From contig JAHEZJ010000008.1 in the NCBI GenBank assembly GCA_023251135.1, positions 79,744 through 143,743 of the forward strand: a stretch of 64,000 bases of DNA, read 5' to 3'. The position numbers and the translations under genes were made by a program. This stretch comes from Flavobacterium sp. Lineage in GTDB: Bacteria; Bacteroidota; Bacteroidia; Flavobacteriales; Flavobacteriaceae. Shown one piece after another: positions 15,997 through 24,517 of this stretch. A model generated the notes under the pieces. The model saw only the letters and a list, made by a program, of their open reading frames with translations, had not been told where the DNA came from and ran no database searches. Every line of letters starts with the position of its first letter. Position 1 is the stretch's first letter.

Positions 15997-17069
15997 ATTT
16001 CATCCTCAAAAACGGTAAACAAAGAATCCCAGTCTATAGTATCGTTAAATTGAGTCAAACCTTTAAACGACTTTACTTTTGAAAGATCTTCAATGGTAAA
16101 GTCGTCTTGCATTGCATAGGGTACCAAATTTTCTTTCTGAAGTTTTATCGCCAGATATTCCTGTTCGTATTGCCCCGGAGTTGGAATAAAAAAGGCTTTC
16201 TTGCCTAATTTAGCCAGATCCATAACAGTGGTGTAACCCGAACGGCATAACACAAATTCACTTTCGTTAAAAGTCTGCTCCAGCTGTTTAGAGTTCATGA
16301 AATTGTAATAGGTCACATTTCCGGCCTGCCATTTGTTTTGCGTCTTCTCAACGATGCCTTGTACAAACACCACTTTGCCTTTATAATTGGCGACTTCTTT
16401 CTGTAATTTTTCATCCAAAAAAGTACGCTGAGGTTCAGGTCCCGACAGGATGATCATCAAATCGTATACTTTTGGAGTATCCTTTTTGCGCATTCTGCTT
16501 AATGGCCCAATATATTTTAACTTCAGGTCATCTGTTTTCAGGTGGCCTAACTCACCGGTTAGATTAACAGCATCATTAGTGTCCGGCACCCAGCATTCGG
16601 TATATTTTTTTATAATATGCTGATGGCATTTACTGGTAAACCAGGTCGTGTTTCCGGTCATGACATTCAGCTGATGTGTCATAAAAACAGAGGGAACTTT
16701 TTTACTAAAAACACCTAGTCGGTTATCCGAGATAATTCCGTCGATTCCATGTTTTTTGATCCAGCTTTTTACTATTTTTTTCTCATCAAGAATAGCCACA
16801 ATCATTTTTGGCAGGTTTTTAATCAGCTTCCATTTGAAGTTTTTGGCATTCTTGGCATATTCGATATGGTAAGACGGCAATTCAAGGGTTTGAATGTATG
16901 GGAATTCCTTTCGCAGCAATGCCAGTGCAATACCGTCAGAAGCGATTATAGGAATATAATTGTTTTCTTGAAGCGCTTTTATAATGGGGATACATCTTGT
17001 AGCATGGCCCAATCCCCAGTTTAGTGGAGCAACTAAAATTGTTTTGTTCGCTGAATAATCAATGCTCAT
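15993..17069 (-). CDS. MurG-like GT-B glycosyltransferase (GT28 type)
   Basis: A 358-aa GT-B-fold protein. The N-terminal motif APLNWGLGHATRCIPII near residue 15 is the Gly-rich loop of the GT28/MurG group. The C-terminal half has LMIILSGPEPQRTFL and FVLCRSGYTTVMDLAKLGKKAFFIPTPGQYEQEYLA, which matches the nucleotide-sugar site. It presumably transfers a sugar from a UDP-linked donor; acceptor and pathway are unknown. No flanking polysaccharide cluster helps. Its last four bases (15993-15996, CTAG) are shared with the stop codon of the convergent porin. Confidence 0.82.
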   Translation of the reverse strand: MSIDYSANKTILVAPLNWGLGHATRCIPIIKALQENNYIPIIASDGIALALLRKEFPYIQTLELPSYHIEYAKNAKNFKWKLIKNLPKMIVAILDEKKIVKSWIKKHGIDGIISDNRLGVFSKKVPSVFMTHQLNVMTGNTTWFTSKCHQHIIKKYTECWVPDTNDAVNLTGELGHLKTDDLKLKYIGPLSRMRKKDTPKVYDLMIILSGPEPQRTFLDEKLQKEVANYKGKVVFVQGIVEKTQNKWQAGNVTYYNFMNSKQLEQTFNESEFVLCRSGYTTVMDLAKLGKKAFFIPTPGQYEQEYLAIKLQKENLVPYAMQDDFTIEDLSKVKSFKGLTQFNDTIDWDSLFTVFEDEI

Positions 17070-17260
17070 GGTGTAACGCTTTTTAAAAACGAAGATAAAG
17101 AAATATGCTTTTTATGATATTTCACACGTATTACTAAATTATTAACTCTATAAGGCCGTTCAACCCATATAATTCGCTGCTTAGGTTATGGAATTAGTGG
17201 TGTTTGGAAGGAAAAGTTACTTGTATGTTAACGAATATTTGGTTTCGCAATAGACAAAAA

Positions 17261-17287
17261 AAAGGAGTTACTGTAAGTAACCCCTTT
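17261..17287 (-). terminator. Rho-independent terminator
   Basis: AAAGGAGTTACT (17261-17272) pairs with AGTAACCCCTTT (17276-17287) with one mismatch. On the minus strand the run of T residues follows (A run at 17256-17263). It lies about 20 bp past the stop codon of the Lys/Ala-rich secreted protein gene. Confidence 0.8.
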
Positions 17288-17308
17288 CAGATGCTGGTAA
17301 AATGAACT

Positions 17309-17899
17309 TTATTCCTGAATATAGGTTTTATTACCATTTTTATTAATGTAGTATTTACCGCCTTTAGGTCCGGTATATACTTTTTTTCCATTGTATTCGC
17401 CAGTTACTTTGTCGGCTACTTTTGGAGCTTTTTCATTCGTTTCTTTTATGGTTTTGGCGGCTGTTTTTTTAGCTGCCGTGGCCTCTTTTTTAGCTGCTGT
17501 TGATGCTTCAGTCGCTTTTGCTGCTGTTTTTGTTACATCAGCTTTTGTTTTTGCGGCTTTTGTACTGGCAGCTTTGTCAGCAGTTTTTGTTGCTTTGACA
17601 GCATCACTTTTTGCTTTTGTGGCTTCACTTTTGGCTTTAGTAGCCTGCTTGTCGGCCGTTTTTTTAGCAGCAGTTGCAGATTCCTTTGTGGCTTTTGCTG
17701 CCGCATCGCTGGCTTCTTTAGCTGCTTTTTTAGATTTTGCAGTTTCTTTTTTTGCAGCTGTTGCTGCCTTATCAGCTTCCGCTTTTTTCTTTTTAGCAGC
17801 GGCTTCCGTTTTACTTTTCGCTGCTTTAGTAATTGACTCTTGTCCATAGAAATTAGAAGACAGAAGAACTACAAAACAAAGTACTAATAATTTTTTCAT
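17309..17899 (-). CDS. Secreted Lys/Ala-rich repeat protein with C-terminal basic-adaptor-like motif
   Basis: A 196-aa protein with a signal peptide (KKLLVLCFVVLLSSNFYGQ). About 130 residues follow that are almost only Ala, Lys, Thr, Ser, Glu and Asp in short repeats (AAKKTADKQATKAKSEATKA), resembling histone H1-like tails and probably forming a long charged helix. The last 30 residues, VYTGPKGGKYYINKNGNKTY, match the small PBCV-specific basic adaptor motif. Family knowledge gives no enzymatic role. A DNA- or polyanion-binding envelope protein is possible but unproven. It has its own terminator and is preceded on the same strand by the 1143-aa barrel gene. The GC-richer composition simply reflects Ala and Lys codons. 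Confidence 0.75.
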   Translation of the reverse strand: MKKLLVLCFVVLLSSNFYGQESITKAAKSKTEAAAKKKKAEADKAATAAKKETAKSKKAAKEASDAAAKATKESATAAKKTADKQATKAKSEATKAKSDAVKATKTADKAASTKAAKTKADVTKTAAKATEASTAAKKEATAAKKTAAKTIKETNEKAPKVADKVTGEYNGKKVYTGPKGGKYYINKNGNKTYIQE

Positions 17900-17962
17900 A
17901 ATGTTACAAGTTTAAATTTCAATTAAAATTAAACAATTTTTAAATAGGTTTTCGGTAAAGTG

Positions 17963-20900
17963 TTAAAAATAAGCGCGAAGCTGTATGTTTCCGGTGTGAA
18001 CCACTGATCCTGTCTCGCTTTTTCTTCCCTGATAATTTAAATTCACATCTAAAAACTGAGTGATGTTTTTCTGTAAAAGGAATTTCCACACCAGATTTTG
18101 CCCTGCCTGAAGTCCTTCAAGCATCTGAAAACCGACAGATGAAAACTCATTTCCAGTGAATTTATTCTGGTAAAAAGAAAATTCTCCGTTCAGGGTCACT
18201 TTTTTCTCTCCTGCAAATGAGAAGGAAGTTCCGAGTCGGTTTTGAACCAGAGTTTCAAAATTTCCAATTTGATTTTCCTTATTCTGAAATTCAAAAAAGA
18301 AATCCAGGCTGGTGTTTTTCGAAAACAAATAACTCACTTTAGGCGCCAGCTGATAGCCTGTGATGTCATAGTTTTTTTCGACAAAATCTTCAGAAACCAA
18401 ATTGGTTTTGATCGTTTTGGTAAAGAAATTAAACAGCCAGCTTTTTTGATAGAGATGGGTGTATTGCAATTGATGCGAATTGTTCTGAACATTTTGCGAC
18501 CCAATCGAAAGCAGATTTTTTCCTTTGTTGACAAGATAGGTGTAGGTTACGGAATGTTTTTGTTTGCCGCGATTGTAGTATAAACTATTTCTGAAACTCG
18601 AATTGAGTCCGAGTATATTTTCCTCTGAAGAATTAAAAGGATTGAGCTCCAAACGTTCTCCCTGACTCTTTACTTTTCGGTCCATAATGAAGGAAGTCTG
18701 GTTGTAAAAGTAAGACAGGAGTTTTTTAAAACCGGTTTCGTTCTGCCATTGCAATGGATTTAGCGCCATAGATTGGGAGAATTTATTTTGATTGGTTTTG
18801 ATGTAAACCCGATTGGGCAGAAAGATTCGGATAAACCGCGCCTGATCGGGAAAGGCGGCAATTTCAAATTCTTCGAGTTCCTGAATTCCGTTTCCGTTAT
18901 AATCATTCCAGGTATAAACTCCCTGCCCCGTTGGAACTTCGATATACGTAAATTCCTGTTGGGCAATTGTTCCCGAACTGGTTTCATAAGCGCTGCCAAT
19001 TTGCAGCAGCTGATTAAAAAAACGATCGTTATAAAGTATTCTGGAATTTAAGGAAGGCTCATTTTTTCGGGCTGCATCCGTAAAATCTAATTTGCGGTAG
19101 CTGGCATATACGGCCAGATCTGTTTTTTTATTCTGAATCAATTTCGATTTTAAGAAATAGGTTTGAGAGTTGTTTACGTGCTGTAAAAGTCCATTTTGCA
19201 AACTGTCGTTTCGACGTTGCAGATAGCCAATTTCAACAAAAACCTTAGTGCTGTCACCGCGACCAATAAAGGCACCATATTCAGAGAATCGTTGACTTAA
19301 TGCCGAAAACTGATGGGTGATTTTATTTTTCTGCTGATTGTCTTCCAACTGCATGCTTGTACCAATCCAGTTTTTGCCAAAATGATATTTAGCTCTGGTT
19401 TGATTTCGAATAAATTTGGAAGTAGAACTTGTGGCATCTGACTTCAGGAAACTGCCTTGATTTTCGATGGTCCAATGCCGTAGTTTAAACAATGCGGTTG
19501 TAGTATGACGGGATCCGGAATAACTTTCGGAATAATCGAGCTTCTCCAATTGATAGGTAAACAAACCAATGTCAGCCGTTTCCTTTTTAGCAAATAAATC
19601 AAAGTTAAGTCCGGTGCTTAACATACTTTGGTTTCCCAAAAGCGTTTCGTTTAAGTTCCAGTCGCGATTAAACTCGATATTGTACAAGCGCTCTACAGAT
19701 CTAAAATCTTCCTGAACGAATTGATAGTTGGCAAAGGCATCTAAAGTCCAGTTGCGTGTAAAAAGACGTTTTTTAATATTGGTTTTAAGAGCGATACCGT
19801 CATTGTTGGCGTCATCTATTTTCGAAAACAGGTTTTTGTCGTTGTTGCTTATGGCAATTTCAAAGTCAACCAAAGTCTTTTCATCCGGATTGTATTTTCC
19901 TAAAAAAGTAGCCACCTGTAATTTAATTGGCGCAATCAGATTCACAATGGGTTCGTAGTTTCCTTGTAAAATTCCATTAACGGGCGGTACATATTCGTAA
20001 ATACGTTCTACCGAGTTGTTGTTCTGAATGATGTAATTACCGGTATTGTTTCCAACGAGACTAAATTTTACATTGTATAAAACAGCAGTCGGATCTTTTG
20101 AATATTCATAATATTCAACGGAATTGAGCAGTATTTTTTTATACAATATTTTAGTATCGGCATAAGTATCTTCATAGGCTGACGGGGCTTTCATTAAATT
20201 CTGATCGTCTCCGGCCTGACTTAAAACCTGAACTTGTGCAGTTGACAGGTTTTGCTGTAAAGGCTGATTTTTCATGTCATTCTCCGAATAGAGATAACCG
20301 CCAAAACTCCAGTTTTTGCTTTCATGTGTTCCGCCCGCATAGGTCACGAGCCTGTTGTAATTTCGCTCGGAATATTGATATTCTACGTTGATTCGCATTT
20401 CGGAAGTAATCGTAAAAAGCGAGGTGAAAGTAATCTCTCCGGCATTATAATCAATCACATAATCATTGTTTTCTCCGCGTTTCAATAAAACGCCATTTAC
20501 ATAAACACGCTCCGAACCAGAAATTACAAGTACATACAGCTCCCCATTTTGCCCTTTTAATTTATAAGGACCCTGATTTCCTTCCTGACCTGTAAACGTA
20601 CTTTTGGCATATTGCCCTTTTACAAAAGCGACCGAAGCGAAAATATTGGTTTTGTTTTCTTCTCCGCCAAAGTTAAAATTGGCCGAAAGTCCCTGAACCT
20701 TTTTATTGAAATTTAAGAACTGGGTTTTTCTGTTTTCTAAAAAAACATCTCCTGCCCGGATGTTCCAGTCATCTGTAAAAAGTTCCATGAAAATATTGTC
20801 AAACTGATCCAGTTTTTGAGAGTAACCACCATCCTGAAGCGGAATGTTGCTGTCTTGCAACGAAGCCCGCAAACTAATTTTATCTGATATTTTTCCCGTA

Positions 20901-21394
20901 ATCTGTAGATCCAGATTAGAGTTCAAAACGGTATTTTGATTGTTTCCAACGGTGACGCCTCTGGTGATGCTTCCGGAAGTATTCAAGCCATCAAAAGGAG
21001 TTGCTTTTTTAGCGACAGCGTTGTCAATTTTATACAGTTTTTCAGAGCCAATGTCGTTTGACACCACCTGATTGGATTTGTATAAAGTATATTCCCGGGT
21101 GAGAAAATCGGGGTACTTTAAATAATTGACGAGTAAAGTATCGCCTGTTGTGGCGAGTTTTTCATTGAGGAGTAAAGTTCCTTTTTTAAAATCAACTTTA
21201 TAAAAGGTGGAATCGAGAGGTTTGTTTTTGGTATTGAAAAGCTGAAAGAATCCCGAATTGATACTTACTTCTTCGAGACGAATAGTATCGCGGCTGGCAA
21301 TTATTTTTTTGGTTTTGTACGATGATATCGTTTCCTGAGCCTGAAGCCCGGAAAACCAAATTAAAAATGTTAGAACCAGTAATTTTTTCAACAT
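17963..21394 (-). CDS. Large outer-membrane protein of unknown function
   Basis: A 1143-aa protein with signal peptide MLKKLLVLTFLIWFSGLQAQ. The first third has GLNTSGSITRGVTVGNNQNTVLNS and then GSERVYVNGVLLKRG and DYVIDYNAGEITFT, motifs reminiscent of SprA-like outer-membrane proteins. The rest is a long series of amphipathic strands with aromatic girdles, ending NIQLRAYF, consistent with a very large beta-barrel. It is about half the length of SprA, so it is not that gene. The start at 21394 (ATG) fits the signal peptide; six codons upstream to a TTG are possible but unsupported. I recognise it as a conserved Bacteroidota hypothetical, with no known function. Confidence 0.72.
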   Translation of the reverse strand: MLKKLLVLTFLIWFSGLQAQETISSYKTKKIIASRDTIRLEEVSINSGFFQLFNTKNKPLDSTFYKVDFKKGTLLLNEKLATTGDTLLVNYLKYPDFLTREYTLYKSNQVVSNDIGSEKLYKIDNAVAKKATPFDGLNTSGSITRGVTVGNNQNTVLNSNLDLQITGKISDKISLRASLQDSNIPLQDGGYSQKLDQFDNIFMELFTDDWNIRAGDVFLENRKTQFLNFNKKVQGLSANFNFGGEENKTNIFASVAFVKGQYAKSTFTGQEGNQGPYKLKGQNGELYVLVISGSERVYVNGVLLKRGENNDYVIDYNAGEITFTSLFTITSEMRINVEYQYSERNYNRLVTYAGGTHESKNWSFGGYLYSENDMKNQPLQQNLSTAQVQVLSQAGDDQNLMKAPSAYEDTYADTKILYKKILLNSVEYYEYSKDPTAVLYNVKFSLVGNNTGNYIIQNNNSVERIYEYVPPVNGILQGNYEPIVNLIAPIKLQVATFLGKYNPDEKTLVDFEIAISNNDKNLFSKIDDANNDGIALKTNIKKRLFTRNWTLDAFANYQFVQEDFRSVERLYNIEFNRDWNLNETLLGNQSMLSTGLNFDLFAKKETADIGLFTYQLEKLDYSESYSGSRHTTTALFKLRHWTIENQGSFLKSDATSSTSKFIRNQTRAKYHFGKNWIGTSMQLEDNQQKNKITHQFSALSQRFSEYGAFIGRGDSTKVFVEIGYLQRRNDSLQNGLLQHVNNSQTYFLKSKLIQNKKTDLAVYASYRKLDFTDAARKNEPSLNSRILYNDRFFNQLLQIGSAYETSSGTIAQQEFTYIEVPTGQGVYTWNDYNGNGIQELEEFEIAAFPDQARFIRIFLPNRVYIKTNQNKFSQSMALNPLQWQNETGFKKLLSYFYNQTSFIMDRKVKSQGERLELNPFNSSEENILGLNSSFRNSLYYNRGKQKHSVTYTYLVNKGKNLLSIGSQNVQNNSHQLQYTHLYQKSWLFNFFTKTIKTNLVSEDFVEKNYDITGYQLAPKVSYLFSKNTSLDFFFEFQNKENQIGNFETLVQNRLGTSFSFAGEKKVTLNGEFSFYQNKFTGNEFSSVGFQMLEGLQAGQNLVWKFLLQKNITQFLDVNLNYQGRKSETGSVVHTGNIQLRAYF

Positions 21395-21571
21395 AAATAC
21401 TTTAACTCTCAAAAATCAAAAGTAGTATTTATAATTGGGAAATAAAGCGTCTGTGATTCAGCCCCAGAGGAAGCCAGTTCAATTGTAAAAGACGACAATA
21501 GGAACTAACAGCTGAACATAAATTAGTGACAATTCGTGCAATTCGTGTTTCGATGATCGGAACGCTAAAAT

Positions 21572-21716
21572 TTTTAACACATAGAAACATAGATTTCTAT
21601 TGTGAAAAGAGAATGCAAAAAGAAACATATTTCTTTCACATAGTAGGATATGTGGATTTAAATGAAGTGAAACGCCTTTTTTGCAGGTGCAGCACCTATG
21701 TTGCTATGTGTTAAAA
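21572..21716. mobile_element. MITE-like inverted-repeat element, copy 1
   Basis: A 145-bp element bounded by imperfect terminal inverted repeats. Left 21572-21592 starts TTTTAACACATAGAAACATAG; right 21696-21716 is its complement with one mismatch. The interior has no convincing gene. It is flanked by variants of AATTAGTGnCAATTCGTG at about 21520 and 21731, wording that recurs near 26295 and 41635. An adjacent, nearly identical copy follows at a 202-bp offset. No transposase is present, so mobility is inferred. Confidence 0.6.
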
Positions 21717-21773
21717 TGAATTGCACAAACAAATTAGTGGCAATTCTTGTTTCGATGATGGGAACGCTAAAAT

Positions 21774-21918
21774 TTTTAACACATAGAAACATAGATTTCT
21801 ATTGTGAAAAGAGAATGCAAAAAGAAACATATTTCTTTCACATAGTAGGATATGTGTATTTAAATGAAGTGAAACGCCTTTTTTGTAGGTGCAGCACCTA
21901 TGTTGCTATGTGTTAAAA
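21774..21918. mobile_element. MITE-like inverted-repeat element, copy 2
   Basis: Nearly identical to the copy at 21572-21716, shifted by exactly 202 bp (few substitutions, such as GTGGATT/GTGTATT and TTGCAGG/TTGTAGG). Terminal inverted repeats are at 21774-21794 and 21898-21918. The intervening and following flank (AAGTTAGTGACCATTCGTG from 21933) repeats the flank of copy 1, so the whole 202-bp unit was duplicated in tandem. Two short reading frames across the units are products of the repeat, not genes. Confidence 0.6.
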
Positions 21919-21990
21919 TGAATTGCACAAACAAGTTAGTGACCATTCGTGTAATTCGTGTTACTTTTTATACTTGTGTCCACACAGTAA

Positions 21991-22161
21991 CTATCTCCTG
22001 CTTTTGAGCTGATTGTACATGCTAATAAAAATAGAAAGCGCCAAAACAAGCGCGGTGCCCATTTTGATCATGTTACCCGTACGCTCAGGATTGTAAAAAA
22101 AGTAGGCCAGATAAAGACAGCTTGCAATTGCAATACTGTATTTGAAGATAAAGAATTTCAT
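21991..22161 (-). CDS. Small two-helix membrane protein
   Basis: A 56-aa frame, ATG at 22161 and TAG at 21991. It begins MKFFIFKYSIAIASCLYLAYFF, continues with the polar turn NPERTGN, and has a second hydrophobic segment (GTALVLALSIFISMY) before a basic end (NQLKSRR). Two membrane helices with positive charges at the C-terminus look like a real inner-membrane protein. It lies 45 bp after the DUF5808 gene on the same strand, in a run of three tiny membrane-protein frames. No family is recognised and the function is unknown. Confidence 0.6.
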   Translation of the reverse strand: MKFFIFKYSIAIASCLYLAYFFYNPERTGNMIKMGTALVLALSIFISMYNQLKSRR

Positions 22162-22206
22162 GTTTTCAATGAAGGTTAAGTAAAATAGCGGTTAGTAGTT
22201 TTGGGG

Positions 22207-22437
22207 TTATGGTTTAGAATCTCCGATGAGAATCAATACAAAGGCGATTGCTGCAATAGCGGTGCATATTGAATTTGGGTTTGCAAAATTGATGGTCCAT
22301 CCAAGTAGTTTCATTCTTTTGGAAGGGAACAATCTTTTGTCGTGAGGGTTGTAATAGAAAATTCCCAAAATCCAATTGTTAGGATCACGGTTCCATTTTT
22401 TTTGGGTCTCTTTTGTAGGTTTAGTATTGAAATCCAT
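22207..22437 (-). CDS. DUF5808 small membrane protein
   Basis: A 76-aa protein. The block WNRDPNNWILGIFYYNPHDKRLFPSKR followed by LGWTINFANP is the signature of DUF5808, a short domain found alone or attached to DUF1648-type membrane proteins. A C-terminal hydrophobic helix (ICTAIAAIAFVLILIG) should anchor it. The ATG at 22437 gives MDFNTKPTKETQKKW; an upstream in-frame extension of 13 codons has no support. It is central in a same-strand group of three very small membrane-protein frames. Function unknown. Confidence 0.75.
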   Translation of the reverse strand: MDFNTKPTKETQKKWNRDPNNWILGIFYYNPHDKRLFPSKRMKLLGWTINFANPNSICTAIAAIAFVLILIGDSKP

Positions 22438-22491
22438 ATGTTTTAAGGGGCTAAGTTTTTTTATCAGACGGGGCAACTGTGATAAAATAAT

Positions 22492-22572
22492 CTAGGTATT
22501 TTTTTTGCTAAAGCGATACCCTAAGGCTATAATAACAATTAAAAGCGTTAGTAGTAAGACAGAACGGATCAT
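22492..22572 (-). CDS. Putative 26-residue membrane peptide
   Basis: ATG at 22572, TAG at 22492, encoding MIRSVLLLTLLIVIIALGYR and a short basic tail (FSKKNT). It is a single hydrophobic helix with flanking positive charges, similar to other small bacterial membrane peptides. It lies 54 bp upstream of the DUF5808 gene on the same strand. Chance is possible at this length. The support is the clean helix-plus-basic-tail pattern and its place in the small-protein group. Confidence 0.35.
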   Translation of the reverse strand: MIRSVLLLTLLIVIIALGYRFSKKNT

Positions 22573-22816
22573 AGTTTTTTGGTTTTTTTTGGTTTTAGTG
22601 TTGATCAGCTGGTTGGTCTGATGGACACTGCATAATTTATTTGTTTTTTTGGTGCGACTAATTTAGTGTTTTGTAAGGTTTTATATTATGTGAATATCGG
22701 GTATTTTAATAAGAAATTGGGGTGTGTTTCTTTTATCTTAAAAAAAAGGTGTTTTTTGTGAGTATAAATTGAAAAAGTTGTCCTCTATTGTTTTGGACGG
22801 AAAACTTTGCTTAATC

Positions 22817-23167
22817 ATGAACAACCTTGTAGGAAACAAGCTTAAAATACTTCGGAAGAATAAAAAAATGTCGCAGGAAGAAGTAGCAGACTTTCTGGGT
22901 ATATCACAATCCGCTTATGCGAGAATGGAGAGCGGGGAAAGCAGTTCATGGGCCAATTATATCTTAAAAATCTGTGAGGTTTTTGCAATATTTCCCGAAG
23001 AATTATTGAAAGTAGAGGATTTAAAACCGGACGCAGATCGAAAAGAAGATCCTTCCAGAGAAACGGGAACTCATCTATCTGATAAAGTAATCGAGCAATA
23101 TGAAGAGCGAATAAAAGAATTGAGAAAAATAATCAAGAAGCTAAAGAAGGAACGAAAGTTAAAGTAA
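22817..23167 (+). CDS. XRE-family transcriptional regulator with C-terminal coiled coil (paralogue 1)
   Basis: A 116-aa protein. An N-terminal HTH_3 domain (residues 1-65: VGNKLKILRKNKKMSQEEVADFLGISQSAYARMESGES) is followed by a charged C-terminal helix (EQYEERIKELRKIIKKLKKERK) likely to be a coiled coil. The frame runs to 22769, but homology with the second copy (MNKTVGNNLKILRKAK) puts the start at the ATG at 22817. About 60% of HTH residues match the paralogue at 24518. Between the two lies a secreted TolB-N/CsgG-like gene on the opposite strand. Probably a DNA-binding regulator; targets unknown. Confidence 0.85.
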   Translation: MNNLVGNKLKILRKNKKMSQEEVADFLGISQSAYARMESGESSSWANYILKICEVFAIFPEELLKVEDLKPDADRKEDPSRETGTHLSDKVIEQYEERIKELRKIIKKLKKERKLK

Positions 23168-23271
23168 GGCTTTCAATTACTAGCAAATGTTTCTCAAATC
23201 GATAAGCAGCCGACCTTGTAAAAATTTCATAAAACCCATTTTCAATAGCAGTATATAAGTCTCAAAAAGTT

Positions 23272-24195
23272 TTACTTTTTATTTTTTGTGCCAAAGGGAC
23301 ATCTTTTTATAAGGTACTTTAAAGTTGCCATATAAGAATCGATGCCACTACCAAATGCTGTTCTTGTTTTAGAGTATAAAACACGTCCTGTATCATCATA
23401 AAAGCTAAGGTCGATAACGCTATTATAATTGACAACGGTAGAATTGTTCGAGAAATTTTGCGATGTACTGGAGTAATTTGTCGTTTGTTGCGGAATATCT
23501 TTTCTGTAATTTAAAGGTGCAGTATTGGAGTTAAAAGAAAGTTGATTTTTTACCAGTTGCCCATTCTCATATTCATTTGTGGCTTGTAAATTTCCGTAGT
23601 TGGTAGTAACCGCCTCTTTGAGTTTGTTATTTCCTGCATCATACGAGAATTGATAATTATCAAAGCCTCTTGTGTAAAGGTTTGAGGTGTTTGATTTCTG
23701 TTTTTCTTGTGATTTTACATCGTTTGGTTTGTTGACTGTTTTCAAACCTGTAGTGGTTTCCCACCCGTGCGAGGTCGAGGAAACGCCAACATTATCAATC
23801 ATTGCACGGCCGTAAACAACATATTGTACATTCAGAATAAGGGCGAGTTCTTTTGGTGTTTTAGATTTTATTTCAACCGGTCCTAATCCCGCTTTTTGTA
23901 AAATAGCAATTGTAGTAATAGGATCCTGTATTTCCAACATTGAAGTATGCTCTCTAAGCGTTTGGTAACAATCTCCTTGCAGTTTCAAAGCCATAATATC
24001 CATATTGTTTGAGTTTTCGTTAGAGATATAATCAAACGGCAGTATAGCAAGCTGACCACTTCTTTCTTTTGCAGTAGCGAATAGCCTGGCGTTAGTTTCT
24101 TCCTGAGATAATTCTGCTCTGTTTTGCGACACCGCAATTAAGGAGTGGGCTGTTAGGATCAGGAATAATAGTTTGTTCAGAATAGTTGATTTCAT
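23272..24195 (-). CDS. Secreted protein with TolB-N/CsgG-like domain
   Basis: A 307-aa protein from the ATG at 24195, with a signal peptide (MKSTILNKLLFLILTAHSLIAVSQ). Residues about 40-140 contain GQLAILPFDYISN, a stretch of about 25 residues, MLEIQDPITTIAILQKAGL and KTPKELALILNVQYVVYGR. These follow the pattern of CsgG/TolB-N-type domains that assemble at the outer membrane. The central region is low-complexity (Asn, Thr, Ser). The C-terminus returns to an ordered strand pattern (VVNYNSVIDLSFYDDTGRVLYSKTRT). It is flanked on both sides by paralogous XRE regulator genes pointing the other way. Function unknown; the fold assignment is by motif only. Confidence 0.6.
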   Translation of the reverse strand: MKSTILNKLLFLILTAHSLIAVSQNRAELSQEETNARLFATAKERSGQLAILPFDYISNENSNNMDIMALKLQGDCYQTLREHTSMLEIQDPITTIAILQKAGLGPVEIKSKTPKELALILNVQYVVYGRAMIDNVGVSSTSHGWETTTGLKTVNKPNDVKSQEKQKSNTSNLYTRGFDNYQFSYDAGNNKLKEAVTTNYGNLQATNEYENGQLVKNQLSFNSNTAPLNYRKDIPQQTTNYSSTSQNFSNNSTVVNYNSVIDLSFYDDTGRVLYSKTRTAFGSGIDSYMATLKYLIKRCPFGTKNKK

Positions 24196-24474
24196 GACTT
24201 GAATGTTTTTGGTTTGCAAAAAGTTTTATTCTTCCGGTTTATCAATTGTGATACGGAATAGTAGCAGATAAAGGAATTGTAGGTTACAATTAAATTAGTT
24301 CTTGAGGACACTAATTAAAGAGGTAGGAGTATTGTTTTTGCTTTCAGTCAGGATGTTCAATTAGCAGTGCCTGTAGGATATATAATGTAGTGGTTTATCC
24401 AAGTTCGAAGATATAATTTTACGCAGTTGTTGTCTTAGTCGAAAATCGGTTATTTAAAACCTAAATTCGAATAA

Positions 24475-24503
24475 TTGTAAAATATTTCTTAGTTTTATGT
24501 TTG
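24475..24503 (+). promoter_or_regulatory. Promoter of XRE paralogue 2 (TTG-N18-TATGTTTG)
   Basis: TTG at 24475-24477, then 18 bp, then TATGTTTG at 24496-24503, an exact TAnnTTTG. The expected start point is near 24510, giving a leader of about 8 nt before the ATG at 24518. It excludes the ATG at 24497, which is part of the -7 element, as the translation start. Confidence 0.75.
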
Positions 24504-24517
24504 TAAAAATGTTTGTT

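Noticed and set aside
17391-17849. A 152-aa Ala/Phe/Val-rich plus-strand frame that looks like a membrane protein
   Set aside because: It is the antisense of the Lys/Ala-repeat protein gene; biased codons on one strand create a long open frame on the other. No promoter or start context.
18242-19958. Several 60-113-aa frames opposite or within the 1143-aa outer-membrane protein gene
   Set aside because: They are shadows of a long, coherent minus-strand gene and have no homology or start signals.
21526-21916. Two similar short reading frames (62 and 72 aa)
   Set aside because: They are read across the tandem inverted-repeat elements. Their similarity reflects the duplication, and the 202-bp offset changes reading register.
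21520-21970. CRISPR-like array
   Set aside because: There are only two units, 202 bp apart, with the repeated part longer than the spacer and bounded by inverted repeats; no cas genes.
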